64,000 nt of DNA from Novakomyces olei (lineage: Eukaryota > Ascomycota > Novakomycetes > Novakomycetales > Novakomycetaceae). Where the stretch lies: assembly GCA_016906335.1 (NCBI GenBank), contig JADEYG010000001.1, positions 992,001 through 1,056,000 of the forward strand. The letters run 5' to 3'. The first letter of the stretch is position 1, and the number at the start of each line of letters is the position of its first letter. Shown here in pieces: positions 30,201 through 40,695 of this stretch. Below the pieces are notes generated by a model. That model had not been told where the DNA came from, made no database searches, and saw only the letters and a program-made list of their open reading frames with translations. The position numbers and the translations under genes were made by a program.

Positions 30201-31594
30201 TTAATTATGGGGTTGTGCTTTCTTAGCCAATCTACTCCCAGTAACATGTTATTTGTTCCGATCTCGGCAACTAAAAATCTTGTATCCGTCTCGTATCCAT
30301 TGATACTCAGGTTCAAACTGTCGGTTCGCTTAATTGCTTGACGTGAACGTATAGTTCCCCCGTCAGCCACGCGTACAGTAATAGGATTCTTTAATGGAGC
30401 AGTTTCGATCTTCAACTTATCTGCTAGCTTCCAGTGCATAAAGCTTGAGCTCGCGCCGGAGTCAACTAAAGCCGTAAAACTCTCATTTCCTATTTTCACA
30501 TTTACCTCCACTCGTTGGGGCATAGTGTCTTCATTCTCACTGAATTCATCATGTTCAGACTGGTAGACCATCGTCTCCTCCAAACTTAAAGCGTTATTTT
30601 GACGTTCTCTCGTCATATCTCGTGCCGGAAATGTGCTTCGGCAATTCTTGGCATAGTGTCCAAACTTATGGCAGCGTTGGCACTGTATCTTGGGCATGTT
30701 TATGCGGCCCTTTGTATACTTGTCTGATGGCTCCGTGTTGTGTCCGCTAAAACCTCTGTTCTTAGCGACTGATTGAGCGACCATATTCTGTTGTCCGCTA
30801 TTATGTCCGTTCCAAGCGGCATTCTTTGCGGGCTGAGCTTGTACCATGTCGACGTCCATAGGCACAGCTCCCCTATCTCTCGATACTGGTTGTTGCGGTC
30901 TATGGGTTAGGAAACGACCGTTGTTCCCCTTTCTTTCTGATAGTCTGTTGTCAATTTTAATACACTCGTCAATGAGTTTGTCAATGTCGTTTGGCTCATC
31001 CATTCTGGCCAATTCGTCTTTCATTTCGTCTTTTAACCCTTCGTAAAACTGTGATATCAATGGATCATTGTTCCAATTGATCCACGCACGCAAGCGGTTA
31101 AATTCTGCAGCATACTGTGCAACTGATCGTCTCTGTCGTAGTTCACGTATCTGTTTCTGCGCTGTTCTCTGAATATTGCGGTCTCCGAACATTCGTTCTA
31201 ACTGCGTACAATATTCGTCAAAGTCGTCTAGGATCATACTGTTGTCTGTCTTCACATGTGGTTCAAACCATCTAAATGCAGAGCCTCTCAAATAGGATGC
31301 AGCAAACATAACTTGTTGTCTCTCTGTAGTAAATCTCGTCGGTTGACTGTCGATGTACATTTTGATTTGCGTAAGATACTCCGTGGTCTTCGCTCGTTCT
31401 CCGTGGTACAGTGGCGGTGTAGCCAGCTTTGGTTCCCGGTAATTCGAAGTGTGTCCACTGGTTCTTGAACTCAAATCCATCACATGACCTCGTAACTGAA
31501 GGTTTTCCTGTTCCAGGTTTTGCATTCTAGAACTCATATCCCTAAGGATTTGTTGAATCGTAGCCGACATCTCGTTGTTTGGATCGACTTCCAT
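27262..31594 (-). CDS. gag-pol region of element A with chromodomain
   Basis: Single long gag-pol reading with about one break near its end. Domains in order: coiled-coil start with SSRMQNLEQENLQLRG; capsid part with RWFEPHVK; zinc knuckle CQRCHKFGHYAKNC; protease with LVDSGASSSFMH; RT with [10 protein letters not shown]; RNase H with ETDASDFALGA; integrase with the HHCC start (CTTCTRNK) and DRFSKMAHF; GPY/F region (FLGPFPIIATVGPAAYRIEL); and a chromodomain (YYVHWKNYGPEDRTWEPYE). This is the standard chromovirus order. The chromodomain is thought to steer integration to methylated H3K9 chromatin, which fits insertion into other elements here. Confidence 0.9.
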
Positions 31595-31612
31595 CTCGGT
31601 GCCACGTCGCGG

Positions 31613-31623
31613 GTGTGAAATAC
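31613..31623 (-). promoter_or_regulatory. primer site of element A, self-priming type
   Basis: Directly inside the 5' LTR the minus strand reads GTATTTCACACCCGCG. Its ATTTCACAC (31613-31621) is complementary to GTGTGAAAT in the LTR (31772-31780), which starts about 33 nt after the TATA box TATAAATA, where the RNA should begin. No tRNA-like TGG start is present at the LTR edge. This is the Tf1/sushi arrangement. Confidence 0.6.
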
Positions 31624-31974
31624 TGTTAGGGGGTGACCCTGGGTGATGGACTAGCCCGATATCGCGCGGGCGGAGGCAGGAAGATGGGACGAACCAGAGT
31701 ACTGTCGGTGACTATTGCAACAAGGAGACTGAGGAGCCTACAGTCGCGAAGTATAGGCGTAACCCAAATTGATTTCACACAAGGGACAAGTAGAAGACAA
31801 GCCTCTATTTATAAGCTTGACCCTTGTGGTTAAACTATGAGAAAACTATTCTAGAACTATCTAAGCCACATTAAACAAATAACTAAAAGAAATTAAAGTA
31901 ATAAACTGGAAAGTTGAATAAGACTCGTCGCTATATCAACCGTTCATAGCGGCCTAAATAGCGACTCCCTAACA
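31624..31974 (-). repeat. 5' LTR of element A
   Basis: 351 bp, the same as the copy at 25243 by eye. TATA box TTATAAATAGAGG on the minus strand near 31808-31815. Confidence 0.95.
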
Positions 31975-32886
31975 CTAGTACTTTGACATCCAGTAAGTCT
32001 CTAAATATATCGTTCATAAAATTCTGAAACGTTGCAGGCGCGTTTGTCAATCCAAACGGCATCACTCTGTATTCAAACAGTCCATAGCGTGTTCTGAACG
32101 CTGTCTTCCATTCATCGCCTCTCTTTATGCGAATCAAATTGTAAGCTCCTCGTAAATCAAGCTTAGTGAACACCTTCGCGTGTGCCAGCTTATCCAACAG
32201 TCCGTCAATTCGGGGTAGTGGATAACGATTTTTCACAGTTACCTTGTTGAGGGCTCTGTAGTCCACACACAGGCGCATGTCTCCTGACTTCTTCATGACA
32301 AATATGATGGGTGAAGCAGCAGGTGACTTTGATCTTTTAATAAAGCCTTTTGCCAAATTTTCTTGTATGTAGTTGAATAGATATTCCTGTTCCTTTGGTG
32401 TTGTTCCGTAAACAGGTCCAAAAGGAATCTTGGCATCTTTCTCCAACGTAATGTCATGATCATAGCTTCGATGTTTTGGCAAATTCCCACTCTGTTTGTC
32501 ATCAAACACATCATTGAAGTCCTTTTATGCTGCTGGTATGTTGCAGCTCGTCGGATCCTGACTCTCCTCTGACACTTGGCGTGCCTCAATGAGATATAAC
32601 GTTTCACTTCGGCCTTTGCTTGCATTGGTGCTTTGAGCGCGGTCCCAAGCAATAGTGCCAATTCTCCAATTCACTGTAGGGTTGTATGTGGATAGCCAAT
32701 CCATTTGTTAAGTGAGGATTACTCACTGTTGTAACAATATAAATTAGACCTAGCTAAGAGATCTATCTTTCAGACTATGGGAAGTTGGGTCCTTTTATAG
32801 ACTTTTTGTGAAGCAGATAGGACGGAGATAGGAAGGAAATAGGAAGGAAATAATGAGTAATGATGATGAATCATTGATGAGTAATG

Positions 32887-32961
32887 ATGACTCATTAATG
32901 AGTAATGATGATGAATCATTGATGAGTAATGATGACTCATTGATGAGTAATGATGACTCAT
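32887..32961. promoter_or_regulatory. three Gcn4/AP-1-type sites in the H LTR U3
   Basis: ATGACTCAT, the palindromic bZIP consensus bound by Gcn4-like factors, occurs at 32887-32895, 32932-32940 and 32953-32961, roughly 80-160 bp upstream of the TATA box. The 5' LTR has the same three at 38357, 38402 and 38423. They suggest control by amino-acid starvation or stress signals. Confidence 0.6.
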
Positions 32962-32970
32962 TGATGAGTA

Positions 32971-33120
32971 ATCAATCTTGATTAGATTTGATTAGATCAA
33001 TCTTGATTAGATTTGATTAGATCAATCTTGATTAGATTTGATTAGATCAATCTTGATTAGATTTGATTAGATCAATCTTGATTAGATTTGATTAGATCAA
33101 TCTTGATTAGATTTGATTAG
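32971..33120. repeat. 25-bp tandem repeat, six units
   Basis: Six contiguous units beginning ATCAATCTTGATTAG in the U3 of the H LTR, with a partial seventh. A matching block in the other LTR spans 38441-38590 with slight variation. There are no spacers. Confidence 0.9.
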
Positions 33121-33121
33121 A

Positions 33122-36100
33122 TCAATCTTGATTCCTAACATCCTCCCCCACTAATTCGAGGTGTGTCGAATTGTATCTTTTTAATAATTCGGGTGAATGT
33201 ACTAGGTGCTGCTTTGGTTCCCACGTGTCGTCTTCAGGTTGGTAACCTTCCCAGCGAATACGATACATTAGTTTGTAGCCCGGTTTTGGTGTTGTCGATC
33301 TCGATTGTCCTCGAACCCAGACATGATCTAGTATGTCTTCGACGACATAAAGCTCCGTGTTGTTTTTGTAGCGTCGGAGTGCTTTCGGTTTAGGTTGTTC
33401 TCGCTGGTTGTGTTTGTTCATTGGAGTATGTTTCTTTAGCTGAGAGATGTGTACCACATGGTGATACTTTAAAGCAGAAGGTAGCTCCAATTCGTAAGCA
33501 ACAGGGCTGACCTTTTTTATAATTCTGTATGGTCCAATGAATTTTGATTGCAATTTCCTTGTTAGTTGATTTTGGAAAAGCTCAGGAATTTCGCGAATAT
33601 TAGCGGTGCTTAAATAAACAGAATCATTGACGTTGTATTCAATGTTTATTCGGTTTTGGTCCGCATATATCTTTGATAATTCATGTGCGGTTCTGATTGC
33701 ATCCTGGCAAAGAATTCTGTTTACCTCAAGAGTTTCGAGAAATGTTGAATCATCTTGGTTTGTGATTGGAGGTATGGCAAGGTCACTTAGGCTTCTTGGA
33801 TTGTAACCTAAATCAGCTTCAAACGGCGTCATGCCAATGGCAGAGTGCTTGCTTGATGAATAACTGAATTCAGCAAATGAAAGCAGCTTGTGCCATGATA
33901 AGCTGTTGTTATTTGCATATGTGAATAGTCGCAAATAATCTTCTAGTACTCTGTTTGTTCGCTCAGTTTGTCCATTCGACTGAGGATGATAACTTGATGA
34001 TGGTTTCAATTTGATTTGAAGAATGGCTGTAATTTGTTGCCAAAAAGCTGACATGAATCGCACATCTCTGTCGCTTATTATGGCTTGTGGTAGTCCATGC
34101 AGGCAATAGTATCTGTTGAGAAATAAAGTTGCTGTGCCTTTTGCAGTGACTGTAGTGTGTGTTGGCCAAAAGTGTGCCCTTTTTGTAAGTCGGTCAACAA
34201 TACAAATAATAGCATCATATTGCTCATCACCAGATAGAGGTAGTCCAGTGATAAAGTCCATTCCAATAGTTTCCCATCTAGTATTGGGGATATCTATTTC
34301 TTGTAACAACCCGTATGGTTTGTGAGGAGTGATCTTATTTTTGGCACATGTCTCACATGATTTCACATATTCCTTGATTTCTTTTGACATTCCTGGCCAA
34401 TAGTAAGTTTTTGCTATTCCAGCTGTTGTCTTGTTCATTCCCCCATGTCCTCCATGGTACGTATCATGAAACTCCCGTATTATCGTGTTAGTGAAATCTG
34501 TAGGCACACAAATGCGGTTATCAAATTTGAGATGTATCAGGTCATCTTTTAGATAATACTTTGCTTGTGCTCGTTTAAAATCAATAGCTGTATCAGTATT
34601 TTTCAGCGAAGTTAGTACTTCAGCCCAATACGGATCATTTAGGTAAAGATCTTTTATTTCCAGATGTGTGACAGGACTTTGTTCCATGCTAATTGCGGAC
34701 ACATTTGATTTAGGAGGCGATCGTGACAATATATCTGCCAAAACGTTGGCCGTGCCCGATACATGTATGATGTTGATGTCAAATTCATTTAAAAAGTCCA
34801 TCCATCTCAGATGTCGTCTTGATAACATAACGTTTTTCGAATAGAGAAGACGACTTAGCGCCTTATTGTCTGTTAAGCAATTTACTTGATACCCTCTGGC
34901 ATATATTTCAAAGTGATCTAATGCTCTGATGCATGCAAGATATTCCAGCTCGTGAACTGGGTAATGTGACTCTGCTGTGCCCAATTTCTTAGAAGTGAAT
35001 CCAATTATTCGGCAGCTTTGCCACTCTTTTCCTTGTCCTAGCCATCCTCCAGTTCCGACTAGCGAAGCATCTATTCCCATGAACAATTTTTCTGTACCAT
35101 TGTTTAGGGGTTCTGGTTCAAATGGTTTTAGCACTATGTCTTGTTCGACTGCTTTTTTAATTTCATTGAACCCTTTTTGCTTCGTTTCGTCCCAATGAAA
35201 TTCTTTCATTTCTGTGAATATGGAAATTTGAGAGGATAAGTTTGGTATAAAAGTTGATACCCAATTAAGCATTCCGACCAATTTCTGTACTTGTTTCAAG
35301 TTCTTTGGGGCTTGTAATTTTAGTATGGAATTTTTTGACTTGTCGGTCATTTTGATTCCTTCGTCACTGATTTGTCTTCCCAACACAACAAAGCTTCTGC
35401 AAAATGGAAAGGTCTTTGTTGGACTGGCATACAATTCCCATTTGGCCATGATGCAAAATACAAGTACCAAGTGATCCAGATGTTCTTGGACATCGTCATC
35501 ATATATTATTATGTCGTCAACATAAACGGTCATCCATATTCCAATATATGGTCTGAATAGTTCCTCCATTAGTTGTTGTTGTATTGCAGTGGAATTTCGA
35601 TCACCCTGTGGCATCACATTCCATTGATAAATACCAAATGGTGTCCAGAATGCTGTATAATGTTCTTGCCCAGGCTGTATTCGAGATTGAAAGAAAGCAT
35701 CCTTTAGATCAATTTTTGTTCGATACTTTGCTCTGGCTATGTCCTGAACAACTATGTCAATTCGCGGTACTTGAATGTAAAATCGCTTCATATTTGTATT
35801 GCGAGGTCGAGCATCATTGACAAATCGTAAATAATTCTTAATCTCATTCGGATTGGTAAGTTTATTCACCATTTCTTTGTCTTTAGGAATTGGGAATAAT
35901 ATTGCACTAGGTTCTTCTGTAGATATTGATATCATTTTTGCTTGTAATAGATCATCAATTTTCATCTTTAAAGGCATCATAAGCTTTTTGCTTGGATACC
36001 ATTTTTTGATGTTATATTTCTTGTTTGGATCAATTGGTTCATAAGTTGCCACGACTGGTCTCATAATTGGTAACTTGCTTGGAGGTTCTTTGATCAAGGT

Positions 36101-37405
36101 TTGTGGAAAATTCTCTTGTAAGAGTTCCAGTACCTTGTCTGAATCAATTGCGTTTTCATTTGTAATTGATTTGGCCTCAATTTTCTTCTTCGGATCGATT
36201 GTTATGGAGCTAACCACTGGAATGCTTTGGTCTTCGTAAATGCTTTCTGTATCTTTGTTCATCTGCCATTTGACCTGTCTTCTGCTGGTGTTGACTATTG
36301 CTCCTAACTTGCTCAAGGTTCCCATACCAATTAGGAGATCAGAAGTTCGCAGTCTGGCTACTGCACAATTTAATTCATTTCCTTTGAATTTTATTCTAGC
36401 CATATATCTGCTGATTGTCTTTGATCCTTGAAATGCCATTTGAATTTTGTGGTCACTCTCTTCATACTTTGGTTTGTGAACATTGCAGAAATTTGAATCA
36501 ATAACATCAATGTCACTTCCTGTATCAATAAGGGCTTGACATTTGATCTCTTTACCATTTACTTCAATTGGTAGATTTACGAGAAACTGTTGGCTTTTGC
36601 TTTGAACAGCAGAGCATTGATAATCCAATCTTATTTCTTCGCTATCCATTTCATCGTCATCTTTGAGAGCACTAATGGTTGATTCATTCTTTCGTTTGAA
36701 ACATTGTTCATACGTGTGTCCAGTTCTGCGACAAAATGTACATCTCGTTCTCAGTGAAGGTTTCTCTGGCTCCTTTTTCTCTGACATGCTTGTTCTAGCT
36801 TCAATTCGTTGATTGTTTGGTTTTGGAGCGATATTTCCAATGTATGGTCTTGTTGCAGTAAAGTCATAGCCAGTTGCGACTTCTACCACACTCTGCCATT
36901 TCCATTTCGTCATCCCAGTATTGTTGCCAGGCTGGTTGCCAAATGCGCTTCTCAAAGATCCCATTATTTGTGGTTTTATCTTCTCATTGAGTCCATGAAT
37001 GAATTGTTGAACCAATATTGCTTCATTAATTATTTCTAGTTCCATTGACTTGAGCTTAAGTTGTGTAGCATATTGACTGATGCTTCTCGTTCCTTGGGAA
37101 AATGTAACAAATCTGCTGTAGGCTTTTGGCAGGTAATCGTTGGGAACAATGCTTCGTTCCAGATGATCCAGCATTTGGTTAGCCGTCAAGTTGTCATTGT
37201 CTCTAAGTTCTTCTGCATAGATTAATGCGTTTGATTCCAGAAACATACTGATGAGATCAATGTCTGAGATTCCTGTAACATTTCCTCCTGTCTTCGCATA
37301 AGTAAGCCATTTGACCATAGAGGTTCTCCAAGATTGGAATTCTCTGTGGGTCATATAATGCCCATTCAGCTTTGCTGGTTCAGGCAGCTTGATTTTGAAA
37401 TCCAT
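33122..37405 (-). CDS. gag-pol of element H
   Basis: Whole-looking fused frame of 1,427 residues starting MDFKIKLPEPAKLNG. Gag includes GTRSISQYATQLKL and a CCHC knuckle, CTFCRRTGHTYEQC. Pol has protease LIDTGSDIDVID; RT with VYVDDIIIYDDD; RNase H with GIDASLVGTGG; integrase with CETCAKNK and DRLTKRAHF; and a C-terminal chromodomain (YRIRWEGYQPEDDTWEPKQ) with a longer loop before its second strand than usual. The last codons are the polypurine tract and the stop lies just inside the 3' LTR. The fused gag-pol resembles Tf1-type elements, which make one polyprotein. Confidence 0.92.
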   Translation of the reverse strand: MDFKIKLPEPAKLNGHYMTHREFQSWRTSMVKWLTYAKTGGNVTGISDIDLISMFLESNALIYAEELRDNDNLTANQMLDHLERSIVPNDYLPKAYSRFVTFSQGTRSISQYATQLKLKSMELEIINEAILVQQFIHGLNEKIKPQIMGSLRSAFGNQPGNNTGMTKWKWQSVVEVATGYDFTATRPYIGNIAPKPNNQRIEARTSMSEKKEPEKPSLRTRCTFCRRTGHTYEQCFKRKNESTISALKDDDEMDSEEIRLDYQCSAVQSKSQQFLVNLPIEVNGKEIKCQALIDTGSDIDVIDSNFCNVHKPKYEESDHKIQMAFQGSKTISRYMARIKFKGNELNCAVARLRTSDLLIGMGTLSKLGAIVNTSRRQVKWQMNKDTESIYEDQSIPVVSSITIDPKKKIEAKSITNENAIDSDKVLELLQENFPQTLIKEPPSKLPIMRPVVATYEPIDPNKKYNIKKWYPSKKLMMPLKMKIDDLLQAKMISISTEEPSAILFPIPKDKEMVNKLTNPNEIKNYLRFVNDARPRNTNMKRFYIQVPRIDIVVQDIARAKYRTKIDLKDAFFQSRIQPGQEHYTAFWTPFGIYQWNVMPQGDRNSTAIQQQLMEELFRPYIGIWMTVYVDDIIIYDDDVQEHLDHLVLVFCIMAKWELYASPTKTFPFCRSFVVLGRQISDEGIKMTDKSKNSILKLQAPKNLKQVQKLVGMLNWVSTFIPNLSSQISIFTEMKEFHWDETKQKGFNEIKKAVEQDIVLKPFEPEPLNNGTEKLFMGIDASLVGTGGWLGQGKEWQSCRIIGFTSKKLGTAESHYPVHELEYLACIRALDHFEIYARGYQVNCLTDNKALSRLLYSKNVMLSRRHLRWMDFLNEFDINIIHVSGTANVLADILSRSPPKSNVSAISMEQSPVTHLEIKDLYLNDPYWAEVLTSLKNTDTAIDFKRAQAKYYLKDDLIHLKFDNRICVPTDFTNTIIREFHDTYHGGHGGMNKTTAGIAKTYYWPGMSKEIKEYVKSCETCAKNKITPHKPYGLLQEIDIPNTRWETIGMDFITGLPLSGDEQYDAIICIVDRLTKRAHFWPTHTTVTAKGTATLFLNRYYCLHGLPQAIISDRDVRFMSAFWQQITAILQIKLKPSSSYHPQSNGQTERTNRVLEDYLRLFTYANNNSLSWHKLLSFAEFSYSSSKHSAIGMTPFEADLGYNPRSLSDLAIPPITNQDDSTFLETLEVNRILCQDAIRTAHELSKIYADQNRINIEYNVNDSVYLSTANIREIPELFQNQLTRKLQSKFIGPYRIIKKVSPVAYELELPSALKYHHVVHISQLKKHTPMNKHNQREQPKPKALRRYKNNTELYVVEDILDHVWVRGQSRSTTPKPGYKLMYRIRWEGYQPEDDTWEPKQHLVHSPELLKRYNSTHLELVGEDVRNQD

Positions 37406-37449
37406 TTCTATTGAATGAAACCAATCGAACAGTGTTTTTAATTATTAAA

Positions 37450-38151
37450 CTAATAAAGAGTATTCAAAAATCCTGGTTGCTGTTTTCCGCTCTCCAAGTG
37501 TTTGTGATAATCTCTTTCAACTTTATCCGGATCTTCTCCTTTGTAAAGTCGAACCTTAAATTCGTCCTCCACAATATTGTCCAGCAAGTATTTAGTTTTA
37601 TTTCTTTTGTGTAGCTCTTGTATTCTGTCAGCTACCAATTTGTTGTAGGTCTCTTCGTACTTCAGCCTAGCTGCTGCCTTGCTCGTCCAATGAGCCTGCT
37701 TTCGGAAAATTTCTTCCTCGGTTATAGGCGTTCGAATGACTGGAGTTGGAGCCTGAGCCTCGACTAAGGCTGGTGGTGCGACGGCAATTGGCGTTGGAGC
37801 TTTGTTGACTTTGGGGGGCTTTGGAAAAGGTCGCAATGCCGCGTCAACAGCTCTCTGAAGTCCACTTTGTTTTCGCTCTTTGAATGCCTCCGATCGGCGA
37901 GCGTTTCTTTGTCTTCTCTTTGACAATTGTAAAGTCAAGTTGTCAGAAGATGTTGCAGGAGACGGTGTACACTGATCGGTTGATCCAGATTCAGTGACGT
38001 AGTCCTCCACTACAGGAATATGATGTGGGCGGTCTTGTCCTGCCTGCACCTTGTTCCTGGGTGGATCTGTCTTTGCCTGACGCAAAAGATTTGCGAAAGG
38101 CTCAGAATAGATTCTCCTGTAAATCCGTCGGTTTTTTCCAGACGGTTGCAC
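37450..38151 (-). CDS. AUG-less leader frame (ORF0) of element H
   Basis: About 233 codons between the 5' LTR and gag; the open frame extends further, to 38196 and into the LTR. It has no methionine codon, and no ATG exists in any frame from the TATA box to the gag ATG at 37405. A GTG at 38149-38151 has a close counterpart in H2. Product: basic start (NRRIYRRIYSEPFANLL), LTLQLSKRRQRNARRSEA, a Pro/Ala-rich linker and a charged helical end starting EEEIFRKQAHWTSKAAAR. It has a homologue in H2 with mostly conservative changes. No known domain recognised; a nucleic-acid-binding or gag-like accessory role is a guess. It must start at a non-AUG codon or be reached by splicing, if it is translated at all. 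Confidence 0.6.
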   Translation of the reverse strand: MQPSGKNRRIYRRIYSEPFANLLRQAKTDPPRNKVQAGQDRPHHIPVVEDYVTESGSTDQCTPSPATSSDNLTLQLSKRRQRNARRSEAFKERKQSGLQRAVDAALRPFPKPPKVNKAPTPIAVAPPALVEAQAPTPVIRTPITEEEIFRKQAHWTSKAAARLKYEETYNKLVADRIQELHKRNKTKYLLDNIVEDEFKVRLYKGEDPDKVERDYHKHLESGKQQPGFLNTLY

Positions 38152-38175
38152 TGACGATGTTAGCAGTGAAAAATA

Positions 38176-38610
38176 TGTTAAGTGAGGATTACTCACTGTT
38201 GTAACAATATAAATTAGACCTAGCTAAGAGATCTATCTTTCAGACTATGGGAAGTTGGGTCCTTTTATAGACTTTTTGTGAAGCAGATAGGACGGAGATA
38301 GGAAGGAAATAGGAAGGAAATAATGAGTAATGATGATGAATCATTGATGAGTAATGATGACTCATTGATGAGTAATGATGATGAATCATTGATGAGTAAT
38401 GATGACTCATTGATGAGTAATGATGACTCATTGATGAGTAATCAATCTTGATTAGATTTGATTAGATCAATCTTGATTAGATTTGATTAGATCAATCTTG
38501 ATTAGATTTGATTAGATCAATCTTGATTAGATTTTATTAGATCAATCTTGATTAGATTTGATTAGATCAATCTTGATTAGATTTGATTAGAACAATCTTG
38601 ATTCCTAACA
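38176..38610 (-). repeat. 5' LTR of element H
   Basis: 435 bp, TGTTAGGAATC to CACTTAACA on the minus strand. It differs from the 3' LTR at a handful of positions, mostly in the tandem repeats. No clear tRNA primer site was identified beyond its edge. Confidence 0.95.
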
Positions 38611-39897
38611 CCATTCCCAATATCACTTTGTGTCTTCCAATTTTTGACACCAAAAATCTCGCACTTGTAGTTCTTCCTTCTACTTCGAACTGTAGTGTTT
38701 CCGTCTGCTGCGAGGCTGGGCCTGACCTTATGTTTCTTCCGTCAGCCACTCGTATCAAAATCGGTCTCTTTGTTATCTCTGTACGCACTTTGAAATCGAC
38801 AACAGCATCCGGGTGCATAAAGCTAGAACTAGCTCCGGAATCGACCAATGCCGTAAACTGTCTCCCACGCAAAATCACGTTCGCGTGTATTCTCTCCGGT
38901 CTTCTCTCGATCTGGTCTGGTCTCTCACTAGACTCGTCATAGGTTTCGCCACTCTCATCGAGCTCTTCTTCGTACTCATCGTTTCTCTCATCGTCTTCGC
39001 CTCTCTCGGGCACTCTCTCTGTGTCTCTGTCTCTCTCGGACATCTTAACAATGGGTTTCGTAACATACTCTTCTTCAGACAAGGAAGCCATCTCTTCCGC
39101 ATTGTCTCTTCTCTTCCCGAACGTTCGTGTACCGTTCAAGTCTCTTGTCGCAAAGCTACTGCGACAGTCTCGTGCTATGTGTCCAGTCTTGTCACATCGA
39201 AAACACTTAATTTCTCGTCTAGACGAGTTGCTTGACTTTGTGCCCCGGACACGTCTCTGAGCAACAGTGGCATCGACTGCATCAACCTCTATGGGCGTCG
39301 GCCCACCGTCAGGCTTTCTCACATAATTGTTTCTCATAAACAATCGTCCTTTGGCTTTTCTTCTTTCAACCAATCTGTTGTCAATTCTGACACATTCATC
39401 AATAAACTGTTTCAAATCTTCGGGAATATCAGTTCTCGCGAGCTCATCTTTGATTGGGTCGCTTAGACCTTCGTAGAATTGCGATATCAAAGGATCCTCA
39501 TTCCAGTTAAGCCACGCGCGCAAGCGATTAAACTCAGCAGCGTACTGCGATACCGATCCATGCTGGCTAAGCTGTCGTATCTGACGCTGAACTGTCCGTT
39601 TGATATCTCTGTCGCCAAACATTCTTTCCAACTGCGAGCAAAACTCGTCAAAGTTGTCCAAGATGTTCTTGTTGTCTGTCTTGATCTGTGGTTCAAACCA
39701 GCGAAATGCGGCACCACGCAGATAAGACCCGGCAAACATGACCTTCTGTCGTTCTGCTATAATCTCGTATATTGACCGTCAATATACATTCGAACGTGGG
39801 TTAAAAACTCCGACGTTTTCGCGCGCTCCCCGTAAAACAAGGGTGGAGCCGCCATCTTCGGCTCTCTCGCCAGGCTCGGGTCTTTCTTCGCCTTGGC

Positions 39898-40301
39898 TGT
39901 AATGAACCGCGAAGTTCCATTCGCGAAGTTCCAATTTGGAACTTTTAACGGTTCTTCTCATAGTTGTTCGTAGGATCTTTTCATAGTTCCGTGCGGAAGC
40001 TGTATCTTCCGCACGAAGTGGAACTAGGCCCGACTGGGCAATTCAGCCACCGCGTGGCTGGACTTCGCCAGCCACGCAACAATCACGCCAAAGTTCTATA
40101 AATAGTTCCGCACCCGGGAAGAGATTTCTCTTCACGGGTTAACTCTCTCTTTAATACAAGAATAGAATTCAATCTACGAGTTCTACGAACTCTTTTCCTT
40201 TTGCTGCGGCTACCTCCGCTGTTTTAGCAACAGTACCTGTAGAGGCAGGATAGGCTCCACCGAAGGTTCTTCGAACTTCGGCGACCTTTCAGTTTCTCAC
40301 A
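39898..40301 (+). repeat. 5' LTR of element F
   Basis: 404 bp, TGTAATGAACCGCG to TTTCTCACA. TATA box TCTATAAATAG near 40096; then the hairpin GAAGAGA/TCTCTTC and CACGGGTTAA. Many strong hairpins upstream, such as GCGTGGCTGG/CCAGCCACGC. The leader after it has TTAACCCGT (40304-40312), complementary to ACGGGTTAA (40134-40142). Confidence 0.85.
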
Positions 40302-40695
40302 ATTTAACCCGTCTTCAAATTATTCTACACCTACTGTTTGCTAATCCTCGATCTAGGTTTCTTCATCGGACGTTTCGGTTTTGAGTCTGTCGCCAGTGTG
40401 AGTGGTTACGGAAGTTTACGGAATGGATATGGAAACAGGGTCATCGGACTCTGACTTGCACGCGACGTTGCAGCAGCTCCATGAAGAAATCCTACGATTG
40501 AAGGCAGAGACGGAGGCTCTTTTAGAGGCCAAAGCACGGCACAACCCGTCGCCGTGGAGGGGAACTTTGGAGGATTTTTGTTGCAGAAGCCAGACAACTT
40601 CCGCGGAAGCCGTAATGAGCTCAATCAGTTCTTGGCTCAGCTCCGCATGCAGATGGAAGTCAACGCAAAGAAGTTTCCTTCGGAGAGAAGCAAGG

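Larger units (their letters stand above)
25243..31974 (-). mobile_element. element A, near-complete chromovirus
   Basis: 6,732 bp with two 351-bp LTRs, no difference seen by eye, flanked by CTAGT duplications (25238-25242 and 31975-31979). Reading on the minus strand: 5' LTR, primer site, gag-pol with chromodomain (31594-27262), a roughly 650-bp AT-rich spacer, the C2H2/JmjC-like gene (26595-25594), polypurine tract, 3' LTR. It sits in the RT of element G. Gag-pol shows about one break; the rest looks whole. LTR identity says very recent. Confidence 0.95.
32706..33140 (-). repeat. 3' LTR of element H
   Basis: 435 bp. On the minus strand U3 opens with six 25-bp tandem repeats (33120-32971), then a block of TGAGTAATGATGACTCAT-type repeats, then the TATA box TCTATAAAAGG near 32800. 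Confidence 0.95.
32706..38610 (-). mobile_element. element H, near-complete chromovirus with extra leader frame
   Basis: 5,905 bp with two 435-bp LTRs differing at only a few places, flanked by CCATT duplications (32701-32705 and 38611-38615). Minus strand order: 5' LTR, long AUG-less leader with ORF0, gag-pol with chromodomain, polypurine tract GTGGGGGAGGA, 3' LTR. It is inserted in the protease region of element G. The coding part looks whole. Recent, though a little older than A by LTR differences. Confidence 0.95.
22752..39897 (-). mobile_element. element G, outermost chromovirus of the nest
   Basis: Minus-strand Ty3/Gypsy chromovirus whose pieces lie in correct order around three insertions. 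Left to right on the plus strand: 3' LTR (22752-22992), JmjC-like accessory gene (22993-23997), an unassigned stretch, RNase H and part of RT (about 24470-25237), element A, the rest of RT and a protease part (about 31980-32700), element H, protease and gag (38616-39897), then element F. The 5' LTR lies beyond the window, on the far side of F. Gag and pol resemble element A (for instance [31 protein letters not shown]). Integrase and chromodomain are not seen. Broken several times; oldest layer of the nest. Assigning the LTR and accessory gene to this element rests on order and strand. Confidence 0.75.

Noticed and set aside
32971-33120. Regular 25-bp repeats resembling a CRISPR array
   Set aside because: Units are contiguous with no spacers, lie in an LTR U3, and occur in both LTRs; tandem repeat in a eukaryotic element.
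38875-39260. Several frames opposite the G gag region
   Set aside because: Shadows of gag; low-complexity Ser/Arg/Glu products.
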